Below are positions 24,989 to 34,008 of a DNA stretch of 57,007 nucleotides, piece by piece. The notes below the pieces were generated by a model. That model was not told the origin of the DNA. It saw nothing but the letters and a program-made list of their open reading frames with translations, and ran no database searches. Within the stretch, counting starts at the first letter, position 1. Each line of letters begins with the position of its first letter. The stretch is from Bacteroidales bacterium (GTDB lineage Bacteria; Bacteroidota; Bacteroidia; Bacteroidales; JAADJA01), in the NCBI GenBank assembly GCA_020052415.1, contig JAGVPB010000001.1, positions 1-57,007 of the forward strand, given 5' to 3'. A program made the translations under genes and the position numbers.

Positions 24989-25438
24989 ATGTTTGATAAA
25001 AACATAGTAATACCGATAGGTTCAGACCATGCCGGATTCGAATTAAAAAAAACATTATTAAAGAATTTGTCTGCTGAAGGCTATCAATTTCTTGACCTTG
25101 GTACTTTCACAGATGAAAGTGTGGATTATCCTGACTTTATTCACCCGGTGGCAAAGCTAATTAATGAAGACAAGAATCCATTCGGTATAATTATTTGTGG
25201 AAGTGGTCAGGGAGCTGCTATGACGGCTAATAAGTATCCTAAAGTCAGAGCAGGTTTGGGTTGGAACATCGAACAGGCAAAATTAATCCGGCGACATAAC
25301 AATGCCAATATTATTGCACTTCCCGGAAGGTTTACAGATGGTAAGATTGCTTCTGAAATGGTAAGGGTTTTTTTAAATACTGATTTTGATGGCGGCAGGC
25401 ATTTGAAAAGAATCAACAAAATTCCTCTTTCTGAATAA
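24989..25438 (+). CDS. rpiB: Ribose-5-phosphate isomerase B
   Basis: A 149-residue RpiB, which interconverts ribose-5-phosphate and ribulose-5-phosphate in the pentose phosphate pathway. GSDHAGFELK opens the phosphate-binding site. DESVDYPDF and IICGSGQGAAMTANKYP contain the catalytic cysteine (IICGSG) and substrate loop, and RRHNNANIIALPGR is also standard. The length is typical. I chose ATG 24989 because the fold begins three residues later. lutB follows after 15 bp and is probably co-transcribed. Confidence 0.94.
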   Translation: MFDKNIVIPIGSDHAGFELKKTLLKNLSAEGYQFLDLGTFTDESVDYPDFIHPVAKLINEDKNPFGIIICGSGQGAAMTANKYPKVRAGLGWNIEQAKLIRRHNNANIIALPGRFTDGKIASEMVRVFLNTDFDGGRHLKRINKIPLSE

Positions 25439-25453
25439 TTAAAACAGATACAA

Positions 25454-26836
25454 ATGCATGAAATTTACGATAAGTTTTTAAAGGATTCGGAAAAGAAAGC
25501 TTTTGACCTGGAACACCGGAATAAGGTCAATTACAACATCTCAAAGTACAATGCAGCGGTCATCAAAGGTAAAGAACAATTCAGCGATCTTGAGCTTGCT
25601 CGCGACCGGGCTTATACCATTAAGCACAAGGTAATAAACAACCTTGAAAAATATCTCATTGAATTTGCTTCGAATTTTGAAAAAAGGGGTGGCAAAATCA
25701 TTTGGGCTGTGGATAAAGAGGAAGCAACTAAAGAAATATTAGCGGTCATAAAAAAAGCAGGCGCAAAATTAGTGGTTAAATCAAAATCAATGACCACCGA
25801 AGAGATTGACCTTAACGAAGCTTTGGAAAAAAATAAAATCGAATGCCTCGAAACTGACCTGGGAGAATATATCGTTCAGGTTGCAGGTGAAAAACCTTAT
25901 CATATAGTAACTCCTGCAATGCACAAATCAAAAGAAGATATTGCACAGCTTTTCCACGAAAAATTCAATACCCCTCCCGAAAGTTCTCCGGAATATATCA
26001 CTTCGTTTGTAAGGGAAAAATTGCGATCCAAATTTATCCAGGCAGATGTGGGAATAACCGGTGGAAATTTTTTAATTGCCGATATTGGAGCCGTTTGTAT
26101 CACTGAGAATGAAGGTAATGGTTTGATGTCAATGTCGTTGCCGAAAATCCACATTGCGGTAGTCGGTATTGAAAAGATCATCCCGTCATTGACTGATCTT
26201 AATCTTTTTTGGCCATTGCTTGCATCGTACGGAACGGGTCAGAAAATTACGGTTTACAATTCCATTATTACGGGACCACGGCAGGAAGGTGAACACGACG
26301 GGCCGGAAAAAATGTTTCTGGTATTATTAGAGAATGAACGATCGGAAATTTTAAAACATGAAAAACAGAGAATTGCGTTGAGTTGTATTCGTTGCGGTGC
26401 CTGCCTGAACGCTTGTCCTGTTTACCGAAACATCGGTGGCCATGCTTACAACACTACTTACAGTGGTCCTATAGGCTCCGTCATTACTCCTCACCTGAAA
26501 GGAATGGCGGAATACAATCATCTAAGCTATGCAAGTTCGCTGTGTGGTAGTTGTACTCAGGTTTGTCCGGTCAAAATTCCACTTCATGAAATGCTGCTTC
26601 ATAACCGGAATGATTCTGTAATGGCGGGTTTTGCAAAGCCCGGTGAGAAAAAATCAATGAACATGATGAAGCGGTTCCTTTCCAAACGAAAAAGAATGGA
26701 CAGGTTCAGCATGAGGGTAAAAAATATCGGAATTCGGATGTTGTTTAAAAAAGCCTGGGGTTCACGAAGAGAACTCCCCAAATTTGCAAAGAAATCTTTT
26801 CGTGAATTGTGGCTCGAAAGAGAAGGGAAAAACTGA
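25454..26836 (+). CDS. lutB: LutB-type lactate utilisation iron-sulfur protein
   Basis: A 460-residue protein. An LUD domain (about 65-290) is followed by two ferredoxin-like motifs, CIRCGACLNACPVY near 314 and LCGSCTQVCPVKIP near 362, each able to hold a 4Fe-4S cluster, and then a basic C-terminal tail. LutB works with LutA and LutC in L-lactate oxidation; LutA and LutC genes are not adjacent here. A lone LutB/LldF-like protein is frequent in Bacteroidota. It follows rpiB by 15 bp. Confidence 0.88.
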   Translation: MHEIYDKFLKDSEKKAFDLEHRNKVNYNISKYNAAVIKGKEQFSDLELARDRAYTIKHKVINNLEKYLIEFASNFEKRGGKIIWAVDKEEATKEILAVIKKAGAKLVVKSKSMTTEEIDLNEALEKNKIECLETDLGEYIVQVAGEKPYHIVTPAMHKSKEDIAQLFHEKFNTPPESSPEYITSFVREKLRSKFIQADVGITGGNFLIADIGAVCITENEGNGLMSMSLPKIHIAVVGIEKIIPSLTDLNLFWPLLASYGTGQKITVYNSIITGPRQEGEHDGPEKMFLVLLENERSEILKHEKQRIALSCIRCGACLNACPVYRNIGGHAYNTTYSGPIGSVITPHLKGMAEYNHLSYASSLCGSCTQVCPVKIPLHEMLLHNRNDSVMAGFAKPGEKKSMNMMKRFLSKRKRMDRFSMRVKNIGIRMLFKKAWGSRRELPKFAKKSFRELWLEREGKN

Positions 26837-26937
26837 TATTAGTATTGTTTGGTTTTTTATTGGCAGTCTCTTATTATCTTGATTTAATATTCTTTAAAAA
26901 AGAGAAAGTTTGACAAAGCAAATTTTCTTTAACAATC

Positions 26938-29418
26938 ATGACAAAGCAGATATTTTATCCCGTCATTTTTGGGGCTATTATTTTTGTCACTATTAGTTGT
27001 AAAGAAAAATCCTCATCTTTATGGCAGCCGGCCAAAGGACAATTATCCACCAAATGGGCTGCTGATGTTTCACCCGATAATGCCTGGCCTGAATATCCCC
27101 GTCCGCAGATGGTAAGAAATGAATGGCTCAACCTGAACGGGCTTTGGGAATATGCCATAATTGATAAAGACAGTGTCCCTGGCGATTTTGAGGGACAAAT
27201 TCTTGTTCCGTTTCCCGTTGAGTCGGCTTTATCGGGAGTCGCCAAAATGGTTGGCAAGGAAAAGAAACTTTGGTATAAAAGAATGTTCAGTATTCCACAT
27301 AATTGGAAAGGCAAGTCCATTTATTTACATTTTGAAGCCGTTGATTGGGAGACATCTGTTTGGATTGATGGAAAACCCGCCGGAACACATCAGGGTGGAT
27401 ATGATCCTTTTTGTTTCGATATAAGTGCACTTATCAAATCCGGTAATTTGCACGAATTACTCGTTTCGGTTTGGGATCCTGGTGACGATGGTTATCAGCC
27501 AAGGGGAAAGCAGGTAAATAATCCAGGAGGAATATTTTACACTCCCACCACAGGTATTTGGCAAACAGTATGGCTGGAACCCGTACCAGAAAGTTTTATT
27601 GAAGATTTTACCATTTCAACCGATATTGATAATTCGAAGGTCAGGATAAATTCCAGGATCAGAAATCCGAATATCAATGACTTAATCGGGTTGGAAATTT
27701 CAGATAAAGGAAAAGTACTGCTTAATGAAAGATACAAACCAAATCAAAAAATAGAGGTTGATCTATTCAATCCTCAGCTTTGGTCTCCGGCAAATCCATT
27801 TTTATTCGATTTAACGATACGGTTGATTCGGAATGAAAAGGTATTGGATGAAGTGACATCATATTTTGGAATGCGAAAAATATCTATTTTGAAAGATGAC
27901 GATGGATTTAATCGCCTGGCATTGAACAACGAAATTATTTTCCAAAACGGACCCCTCGATCAGGGTTTTTGGCCCGACGGACTATATACGCCACCGACCG
28001 ATGAAGCAATGCGATATGATATTGAGATCATCAGGGAGATGGGTTTTAACATGATCCGCAAACATGTTAAAGTTGAAAACAGAAGGTTTTATTATTGGTG
28101 CGATAAGCTGGGAATTTTGCTTTGGCAGGATATGCCCAGCACCGAAGGATATGTTCCTCCGGGTGGCGGGGATTTAAAACCATCTGCTGAACACAAAACT
28201 CAATTTGAAACAGAATTAATAAGAATGGTTGAAACCCATTTCAATCACCCCTCAATTGTGATGTGGGTTCCTTTTAACGAAGGCTGGGGACAATACGAAA
28301 CACAAAGGATTGTAGGATTGGTTTACCTTTCAGATTCAACCCGCCTGGTCAACAATACAAGTGGCTGGCAGGACCGGGGCTGCGGTGATGTTATTGACAT
28401 TCATCACTATCCTGAACCTCAATGCCCCGATCAGGAAGCAGACCGGGCTTCAGTATTGGGTGAATTCGGCGGTTTGGGCCTCTATGTTGAAGGCCATACC
28501 TGGCAAAAGGAAAACTGGGGTTATGAAAAAATGCAATCTATTGAGGAACTATTAATAAAGTATGAAGATTTTTATCATGACGTTTTCCGATTGAGAGAAG
28601 AAAATGGTTTATCAGGAGCAGTCTATACCCAAACCACCGATGTGGAAACCGAAACCAATGGGCTGATGACTTACGACCGGATTATGGTTAAAATGGGTAT
28701 TGAAAATATCCGGAATGCTCACCTGGGAATTATTCCTCCACGATTGAAAACTCCGTTCAGAGAATTCATCGAAAGTTATACTGCCGAATTAATTCCACCC
28801 GACGAGAATTCTGTAATTTATTATTCTCTTGATGGTAAAGAACCTTCAGCACAGGCGAACTTGTTTAAAGAACCAATTACCATTGAGAAAGCCAAAGTAC
28901 TTAAAGCCAGGTGCATCTGGCCGGATGGCAGTCAGAGCAGGGTAATTTCTTATGAAATTAGAAAGGCTGAACCTCAAAAAGCCTCAATCCTCGAAACATC
29001 CTCTGGCCTGAAAGTTTCCTGTTATGAAGGGAATTGGGAAGTTTTACCGGATTTTGAAAAATTAACCGCAAGCAAAAGTGGACTTACTTCTAAAATTGAT
29101 CTTTCCTTTATTTCGGATAAAGAATTATTCGGGTTAACTTTTGAAGGATTTCTGGATGTTCCTGAAACAGAGGTTTATATTCTTTATCTGTCAGCCGATG
29201 ACGGTTGCAGGATTTACCTTGATGGAAATCAGTTCATTGATTATGATGGAATTCACGGAGCGGGAGAACGCAAAGCCTCTGTAGCTTTAGAGAAGGGTTT
29301 GCATCCTTTCAGACTAATTTACTTTCAACGTTATGGAGGTCTGGACTTAAAAATTTCATGGGAAAGCCCGCAATTGGTAAAATCCGAAATCACCTGGAAA
29401 TTCTGGAAACACAATTGA
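26938..29418 (+). CDS. Glycoside hydrolase family 2 lipoprotein with chitobiase-like and PA14 C-terminal domains
   Basis: An 826-residue secreted glycosidase. A leader ends at Cys21 (FVTISC), so it is probably a lipoprotein. The N-terminal jelly roll (about 45-215), an Ig-like domain (215-320) and a TIM barrel (320-600) make up the GH2 part. The acid/base is Glu448 in PFNEGWGQYE and the nucleophile Glu509 in LGEFGGLG; both are present. A chitobiase C-terminal-like domain (about 615-675, YYSLDGKEPS) and a PA14 domain (about 690-815, LSADDGCRIYLDGNQFIDYDG) follow and would bind sugar. The substrate is uncertain; beta-galactosidase and beta-glucuronidase are possible. It stands alone, without a SusCD pair or sugar regulator. 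Confidence 0.88.
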   Translation: MTKQIFYPVIFGAIIFVTISCKEKSSSLWQPAKGQLSTKWAADVSPDNAWPEYPRPQMVRNEWLNLNGLWEYAIIDKDSVPGDFEGQILVPFPVESALSGVAKMVGKEKKLWYKRMFSIPHNWKGKSIYLHFEAVDWETSVWIDGKPAGTHQGGYDPFCFDISALIKSGNLHELLVSVWDPGDDGYQPRGKQVNNPGGIFYTPTTGIWQTVWLEPVPESFIEDFTISTDIDNSKVRINSRIRNPNINDLIGLEISDKGKVLLNERYKPNQKIEVDLFNPQLWSPANPFLFDLTIRLIRNEKVLDEVTSYFGMRKISILKDDDGFNRLALNNEIIFQNGPLDQGFWPDGLYTPPTDEAMRYDIEIIREMGFNMIRKHVKVENRRFYYWCDKLGILLWQDMPSTEGYVPPGGGDLKPSAEHKTQFETELIRMVETHFNHPSIVMWVPFNEGWGQYETQRIVGLVYLSDSTRLVNNTSGWQDRGCGDVIDIHHYPEPQCPDQEADRASVLGEFGGLGLYVEGHTWQKENWGYEKMQSIEELLIKYEDFYHDVFRLREENGLSGAVYTQTTDVETETNGLMTYDRIMVKMGIENIRNAHLGIIPPRLKTPFREFIESYTAELIPPDENSVIYYSLDGKEPSAQANLFKEPITIEKAKVLKARCIWPDGSQSRVISYEIRKAEPQKASILETSSGLKVSCYEGNWEVLPDFEKLTASKSGLTSKIDLSFISDKELFGLTFEGFLDVPETEVYILYLSADDGCRIYLDGNQFIDYDGIHGAGERKASVALEKGLHPFRLIYFQRYGGLDLKISWESPQLVKSEITWKFWKHN

Positions 29419-29435
29419 CCGAAAATAGCAGTGGG

Positions 29436-30542
29436 TTATTTCGAAAAGACTTCTTTCAGCCTGGTTCTTAAATCTTCACCCCTTAGATTTTTAGCAATGA
29501 TAATCCCTTTTGGATCAAGGAGAACATTGGAAGGTATAGAATTTATCGCATACAATTTGCCGGCTTCATTTTCCCAATATTTCAGGTCACTCACATGATG
29601 CCATGTCAATCCATCCGTGGTTATGGCCTGCATCCATTTTGCCTTATCCTTGTCGAAGGAAACACCAATGATATCAAATCCATTATCCTTGAAATCATTG
29701 TAAACACTAACTATATTGGGATTTTCCCTTCTGCATGGCCCGCACCAGGAAGCCCAGAAATCAACAAGTAGATATTTTCCGTAAAGTGAAGAAAGTTGTA
29801 CCGGATTACCGACTGAGTCAGCCATTGTGAAATCCACCGCAGGCTGGCCGACTGCTACCTTTTTCAATGTAGTTACCCGATCAGTTAATCGTTTTACATA
29901 AACGGATTCATGAATGGTAGGGTCGAAATTAATAACGACAGGCTCAAGGTCGGTTTCGTCATAATAATATGCATTGCTTAGCACACTGTAAGCCGAAACT
30001 ACGGAAGCATTATTTATCTTTGCATTATCAAGAATAAATTGTTTAATATCCTGATCTGCTTTATCATATTCTTCGCCCCATTTTTTTTCTTTTACGCTGT
30101 CACCTTCCTTCTGTGCAGCTTTAATGTTTTCCCATGCCAGGTCCATACGTTCATTAAATTCATTCATTTTGGTCTTGTATGTTTCATAATCGGTATTTGA
30201 TTTTGAACCGGTGATTGTCGCATGCTGAAAATCTTCAACAGCAGCATTAAAATCTATTTCAGCAGGCTCTGCAAAAAAGGTTGTGTAAACATCCTTGTCT
30301 TCGAGACTGAGGTAATACAATTCAGGAAGTTCAATTTTTCCTTTCACAACAAATGAACCGTTAACCACATTGGTTGAATCGAGCTGAATCCAGGTTCCGG
30401 CCTCGCGCTTATAAAGATGAATTTTACCGGTATAATCACCAGTGATCTTTCCGTTTATGGTGTAATTGTTTTTCTCTTTTGTCAGTTCTGAACAGGATGT
30501 AAAAAGAAATAGGAAAATGATAAAATAAACTATGTTTTTCAT
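29436..30542 (-). CDS. DUF4369 / TlpA-like thioredoxin lipoprotein
   Basis: A 368-residue predicted lipoprotein with Cys17 in LFTSCSE. An N-terminal DUF4369 beta domain (about 27-125) is followed by a helical middle and a thioredoxin fold (about 230-368). The active site is WCGPC, Cys267 and Cys270, in LLVDFWASWCGPCRREN; both cysteines are present, and a cis-proline region (NSIPSNVLLDPKG) is seen. It should reduce or exchange disulfides in the periplasm. The family is typical of Bacteroidota. It converges with the GH2 gene over 17 bases. A likely promoter is at 30580-30609. Confidence 0.9.
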   Translation of the reverse strand: MKNIVYFIIFLFLFTSCSELTKEKNNYTINGKITGDYTGKIHLYKREAGTWIQLDSTNVVNGSFVVKGKIELPELYYLSLEDKDVYTTFFAEPAEIDFNAAVEDFQHATITGSKSNTDYETYKTKMNEFNERMDLAWENIKAAQKEGDSVKEKKWGEEYDKADQDIKQFILDNAKINNASVVSAYSVLSNAYYYDETDLEPVVINFDPTIHESVYVKRLTDRVTTLKKVAVGQPAVDFTMADSVGNPVQLSSLYGKYLLVDFWASWCGPCRRENPNIVSVYNDFKDNGFDIIGVSFDKDKAKWMQAITTDGLTWHHVSDLKYWENEAGKLYAINSIPSNVLLDPKGIIIAKNLRGEDLRTRLKEVFSK

Positions 30543-30579
30543 ATCAAAGGATTAAAGATTTTCAATTTAAAGCAACAAA

Positions 30580-30609
30580 CAAAAATACAATACTATTGTT
30601 AAGAACGAA
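30580..30609 (-). promoter_or_regulatory. Probable promoter of the TlpA-like gene
   Basis: On the minus strand, TTCG (30609-30606), an 18-nt spacer and TATTTTTG (30587-30580). The -7 box is an exact match to TAnnTTTG. The -33 box differs by one base from TTTG, at the same spacing as the two best promoters of the window. It lies 37 bases before the ATG. Confidence 0.5.
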
Positions 30610-30696
30610 TTTTATCGTAATTAAAATGCAATAAAACATGAACATTATAAATAATATACAGAATTTTGACAGTAGATTTCACTTTAAAAATTTTAT

Positions 30697-31884
30697 ATGG
30701 GATATATGATTCTTAAGAAAACCCGGGAAAGATCACTGGTACGGCGTCATCCATGGATTTTTTCAGGAGCTGTTGAAAAAAAAGTTGGGATTGAGCAAAA
30801 CGGTCAAACGGTTGAAATCAGGTCATTTGGTGGTGAAATCATGGCACTGGCAGCCTGGTCTGAGTTTTCGCAGATTTGTGCCCGTGTCTGGACTTTTGAT
30901 GACAATCTGAAAATTGATCCTGATTTTATTAAATCCCGGTTAATTTCCTCAATTGAAAAAAGAAAGGTAATTCTTAATGAAACTGATACAAACGCCTGCC
31001 GGCTCGTAAATGCAGAATCGGATGGCATTCCCGGCCTGATCGTGGATAAGTACGATGAATTTCTGGTTTGTCAGTTTTTATCCGCCGGAGCTGAATTCTG
31101 GAAAAAAACCATAGTGCAGGTTTTATCAGAAGAAATCAAACCGCATGGAATTTATGAGCGTTCGGACACAGAAGTAAGAACAAAAGAGGGTTTTGAAAAA
31201 ATTTCAGGAAATCTTTACGGCGATCTGCCTCCGGAAATCATTCAAATTAAGGAGCATGGAATAAATTATGCCGTAAATATTAAAGCCGGCCATAAAACCG
31301 GATTTTACCTGGATCAAAGTGAAAGCAGGCTCATCCTTCAGGAATACTGCCGGCAAAAAGAAATTCTTAATTGTTTTTCTTACACCGGTGGTTTCGGGAT
31401 AGCTGCACTGGTTGCGGGTGCAACGCGGGTAACGAATATTGACAGTTCATCAGAAAGCCTGAATCTTCTTGAACAAAATCTTTCTTTAAATGGGATTGAT
31501 AAATCAAAATCTCTGCAGGTAGAGGGCGATGTTTTCAAAATTTTAAGAACATACAGGGATTCATGTAAAAACTTTGATGTTATCATACTGGATCCGCCAA
31601 AATTTGCCGAATCAAAAAGCCAGTTGATGGGAGCTTTGAGGGGTTATAAAGACATCAATCTTCTTGCATTTAAATTGTTGAATCCTGGAGGCCTTTTATT
31701 TACATTTTCATGCTCAGGACATATAGTCCCGGAGTTGTTCTTTAAAATTGTTTCGGAAGCGGCAACCGATTCGGATCGTGAGGTGCAATTGATTAGAACC
31801 TTATCACAATCAGCTGACCACCCTGTAATTTTAAATTTTCCAGAGAGCCATTACCTGAAAGGATTAATCTGCAAAGTAAGATAA
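30697..31884 (+). CDS. RlmI-like rRNA large-subunit methyltransferase (class I SAM)
   Basis: A 395-residue protein of the RlmI/YccW family. An N-terminal PUA domain (about 1-75, opening LKKTRERSLVRRHPWIFSGA) and a middle EEHEA-like segment are followed by a Rossmann methyltransferase. HKTGFYLDQSESR, EILNCFSYTGGFGIAAL (motif I) and DVIILDPPKFAESK (motif IV) are clear. RlmI methylates C5 of C1962 in 23S rRNA in E. coli; the same role is likely but not proven here. Start ATG 30697; an internal ATG at 30706 is possible. It ends 5 bp before the convergent cyclase-like gene. Confidence 0.88.
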   Translation: MGYMILKKTRERSLVRRHPWIFSGAVEKKVGIEQNGQTVEIRSFGGEIMALAAWSEFSQICARVWTFDDNLKIDPDFIKSRLISSIEKRKVILNETDTNACRLVNAESDGIPGLIVDKYDEFLVCQFLSAGAEFWKKTIVQVLSEEIKPHGIYERSDTEVRTKEGFEKISGNLYGDLPPEIIQIKEHGINYAVNIKAGHKTGFYLDQSESRLILQEYCRQKEILNCFSYTGGFGIAALVAGATRVTNIDSSSESLNLLEQNLSLNGIDKSKSLQVEGDVFKILRTYRDSCKNFDVIILDPPKFAESKSQLMGALRGYKDINLLAFKLLNPGGLLFTFSCSGHIVPELFFKIVSEAATDSDREVQLIRTLSQSADHPVILNFPESHYLKGLICKVR

Positions 31885-31889
31885 CAATC

Positions 31890-32828
31890 TTAAATACCTG
31901 TGGTATTCAGATTGCCCAGACTTACCGTTATCAACCTCTTCTGGTTGGGATCATCATCATTGATAAGCCGTATGGCAACCTGCAGGTGAAGATTATAAAC
32001 ACTTATCGCTGTTTCTTTCGATTGGATCACACCGACTTTTAAAATATCCGAATTGATAATTCCGTATTTGCGAGAAGGTTCATTTTCAAAAATTTCATCA
32101 CCGCTTACCAGGTAACTCCTGTCGTAGTCTTTGCTGAATTCAAAAATATTGGCTATGTCATCAAGAGTTACAATCTGAAGATTTTCTACACCATCCAGGT
32201 TGGTGGTGAACCAGGTATGAGCGTGTTCATCAATCAGGCACCGGTTCAGGTCATCTTTCATTAATATCCGTGCGTTGTTAATAATCCCCCGCCCGAAATA
32301 GTTTTTGTTGAATGTATAAACCTTATCATAAGTAATGGCATAGCGCATATTGATACCACCAATGATCCTTCTTAATCTCGGATAATAATGATAGGCGTTA
32401 TACGTCCTCAGCACAACGGCGAAATTACAGGCGAACAGAAGTGACTGCAGGGGATTATCGAACAGCTGAAATCCGCCATCGCCGGTACTGATAAAATTAC
32501 GCTCTATCCTTTCACTGTTGTATTTCTGAAATATAAAGCGGTGATTTTCGAGGCATAACTTTATTGCGGATTCAAACATATTTTTGAAAAGAAACGGAAT
32601 CAGGGTTTGTTCAAATTCACCATAAGAGCTGTATTGGAACATGTCAATCCCGAGGACGGATTTACGTGAAATCTTATCATAACTGATATACTTTCTTAAA
32701 TCGGCCGAGAGGCTCCTGTGGTCGGGAATGATATTGGTTTTGTCGAATACAACGCGCTGGTCTTTTTCGTCCAGAATTTTTTTAATGTCCAGATGTTCGA
32801 CTTGTTTTAAGGTACTTCGGTATTTCAT
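31890..32828 (-). CDS. Divergent class III nucleotidyl cyclase-like protein
   Basis: A 312-residue soluble protein with no recognised name. The central region (about 55-195) reads like a class III nucleotidyl cyclase. VLGIDMFQYSSY (Asp62) matches the first metal-binding aspartate, ISTGDGGFQLFDNP (Asp117) the second, and INMRYAITYDK with NYFGRGIINNARIL the C-terminal strand and G-x-x-V-N-x-A-x-R segment. The catalytic Asn/Arg pair is shifted: Asn184-Asn185-Ala-Arg187 rather than N-x-x-x-R, so activity is open. The N-terminal 50 and C-terminal 110 residues are unassigned; no membrane helix or sensor domain is seen. It lies 28 bp downstream of a GT2 in a three-gene operon with a flippase-like gene. 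A non-catalytic nucleotide-binding role is possible. Confidence 0.5.
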   Translation of the reverse strand: MKYRSTLKQVEHLDIKKILDEKDQRVVFDKTNIIPDHRSLSADLRKYISYDKISRKSVLGIDMFQYSSYGEFEQTLIPFLFKNMFESAIKLCLENHRFIFQKYNSERIERNFISTGDGGFQLFDNPLQSLLFACNFAVVLRTYNAYHYYPRLRRIIGGINMRYAITYDKVYTFNKNYFGRGIINNARILMKDDLNRCLIDEHAHTWFTTNLDGVENLQIVTLDDIANIFEFSKDYDRSYLVSGDEIFENEPSRKYGIINSDILKVGVIQSKETAISVYNLHLQVAIRLINDDDPNQKRLITVSLGNLNTTGI

Positions 32829-32856
32829 TTTAGATTTATTTTTTCAGTGCACAGAT

Positions 32857-34008
32857 TTACTTTTTTACTTTTCTGCCTTTCCATTGATAGCCTGCCACAA
32901 TTCCCATTGCACCGGTAAAAATGATATATACCGGGTACAGAACAATCAACGGTAAAGAGTACATGAGCATCCTGCTTCGTCTTACAAAAATACCTATTCC
33001 AATTAAAATCGGTAATTCAATCATTAATATCAGGATGTAAGAAATTATCATAGTATTTATCAGTTTCAAATTGAACGCACTCCAAATCAATCCTCCGACG
33101 ATCAGGAGATTCATCATATAAACAGTAAACGAAACCAGTAAGATTTTTATATCATAACCTTTATTTTTTGAGGCCCATCTTGTCCTTTGATGAAAAAATT
33201 CCCGAAGATTTTTTTTTGCTTCTGTAAAAACCATCCCGTCAAGATTTTTCAGAAAGCCGACTGCCCTGCTACCAAATTTCTTTTTCATTTTCAGCAACAG
33301 AAATACATCATCGCCGGAGGAAAACAGATCATTCCCAAATCCGCCTGCTTCGTCAAAAGCACTTCTTTCATAAGCCAGGTTGGCGCCGTTGCACATGATG
33401 GGTTTGCCCATCCTGATGGCTCCAGCCGTTATTGCGATAAGACTGAGAAATTCAACGGTTTGCATTTTTTCGAAAAAGGAAGTCTCATTGTGAAAGCTGA
33501 CCGGCCCGACGATCATTCTTGGTTTTTCCGATTCATAAAAATCTATGATCGTTTTGAGCCAATTAGCTCCAACCCTGCAATCGGCATCGGTAGTGATGAT
33601 CAGGTCGCCGGAGGATGCCAGAATCGCGTGGCTGATTGCCTTTTTCTTGAATGCACTGTTGGGATGATCTTCCGTAACCTTAATGAGTTTAATTTTCCAT
33701 TCGGGATGTTGTGAAATAAAATACTCAACAATCAAAAAAGTATTATCATCCGAATTGTCATCTGCAACGATGATTTCAAAAAGTGACGGTGAATAATTCT
33801 GTTTGATCAGGTCGGATAAAAGGTTAAGAATATTATTTTCCTCATTTCGTGAGGGAACAATTATGCTAACCGTTGTTGTTAAAGATTGACTGCTTGGATT
33901 GTGTTTTTTAAGCAGGAACCAGCCAACAGTGTATAACCCGATCTGATAAACGTAAGCAGCGCCGAAGATAATCAGTACAATTAAAAAAAAAGAATTGGAA
34001 TCAATCAT
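32857..34008 (-). CDS. Membrane-bound family 2 glycosyltransferase (processive type)
   Basis: A 383-residue GT2. A membrane segment at about 6-30 precedes the GT-A domain, which shows VSIIVPSRNEENNI, VADDNSDD, the metal motif TTDADC, and a C-terminal QRTRW (HQRTRWASKNKG), the Q-x-x-R-W signature of processive synthases. Two to three helices close the protein (about 290-375). It resembles poly-GlcNAc synthase or ceramide-glucosyltransferase-like enzymes in layout; donor and acceptor are unknown. Its ATG overlaps the stop codon of the flippase-like gene by 8 bases. The three-gene operon suggests synthesis and movement of a glycolipid. Confidence 0.88.
   Translation of the reverse strand: MIDSNSFFLIVLIIFGAAYVYQIGLYTVGWFLLKKHNPSSQSLTTTVSIIVPSRNEENNILNLLSDLIKQNYSPSLFEIIVADDNSDDNTFLIVEYFISQHPEWKIKLIKVTEDHPNSAFKKKAISHAILASSGDLIITTDADCRVGANWLKTIIDFYESEKPRMIVGPVSFHNETSFFEKMQTVEFLSLIAITAGAIRMGKPIMCNGANLAYERSAFDEAGGFGNDLFSSGDDVFLLLKMKKKFGSRAVGFLKNLDGMVFTEAKKNLREFFHQRTRWASKNKGYDIKILLVSFTVYMMNLLIVGGLIWSAFNLKLINTMIISYILILMIELPILIGIGIFVRRSRMLMYSLPLIVLYPVYIIFTGAMGIVAGYQWKGRKVKK

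Noticed and set aside
33187-33714. 175-codon open frame on the plus strand
   Set aside because: It is antisense to the well-supported GT2 gene, has no domain, and its residues look like a shadow of that gene.
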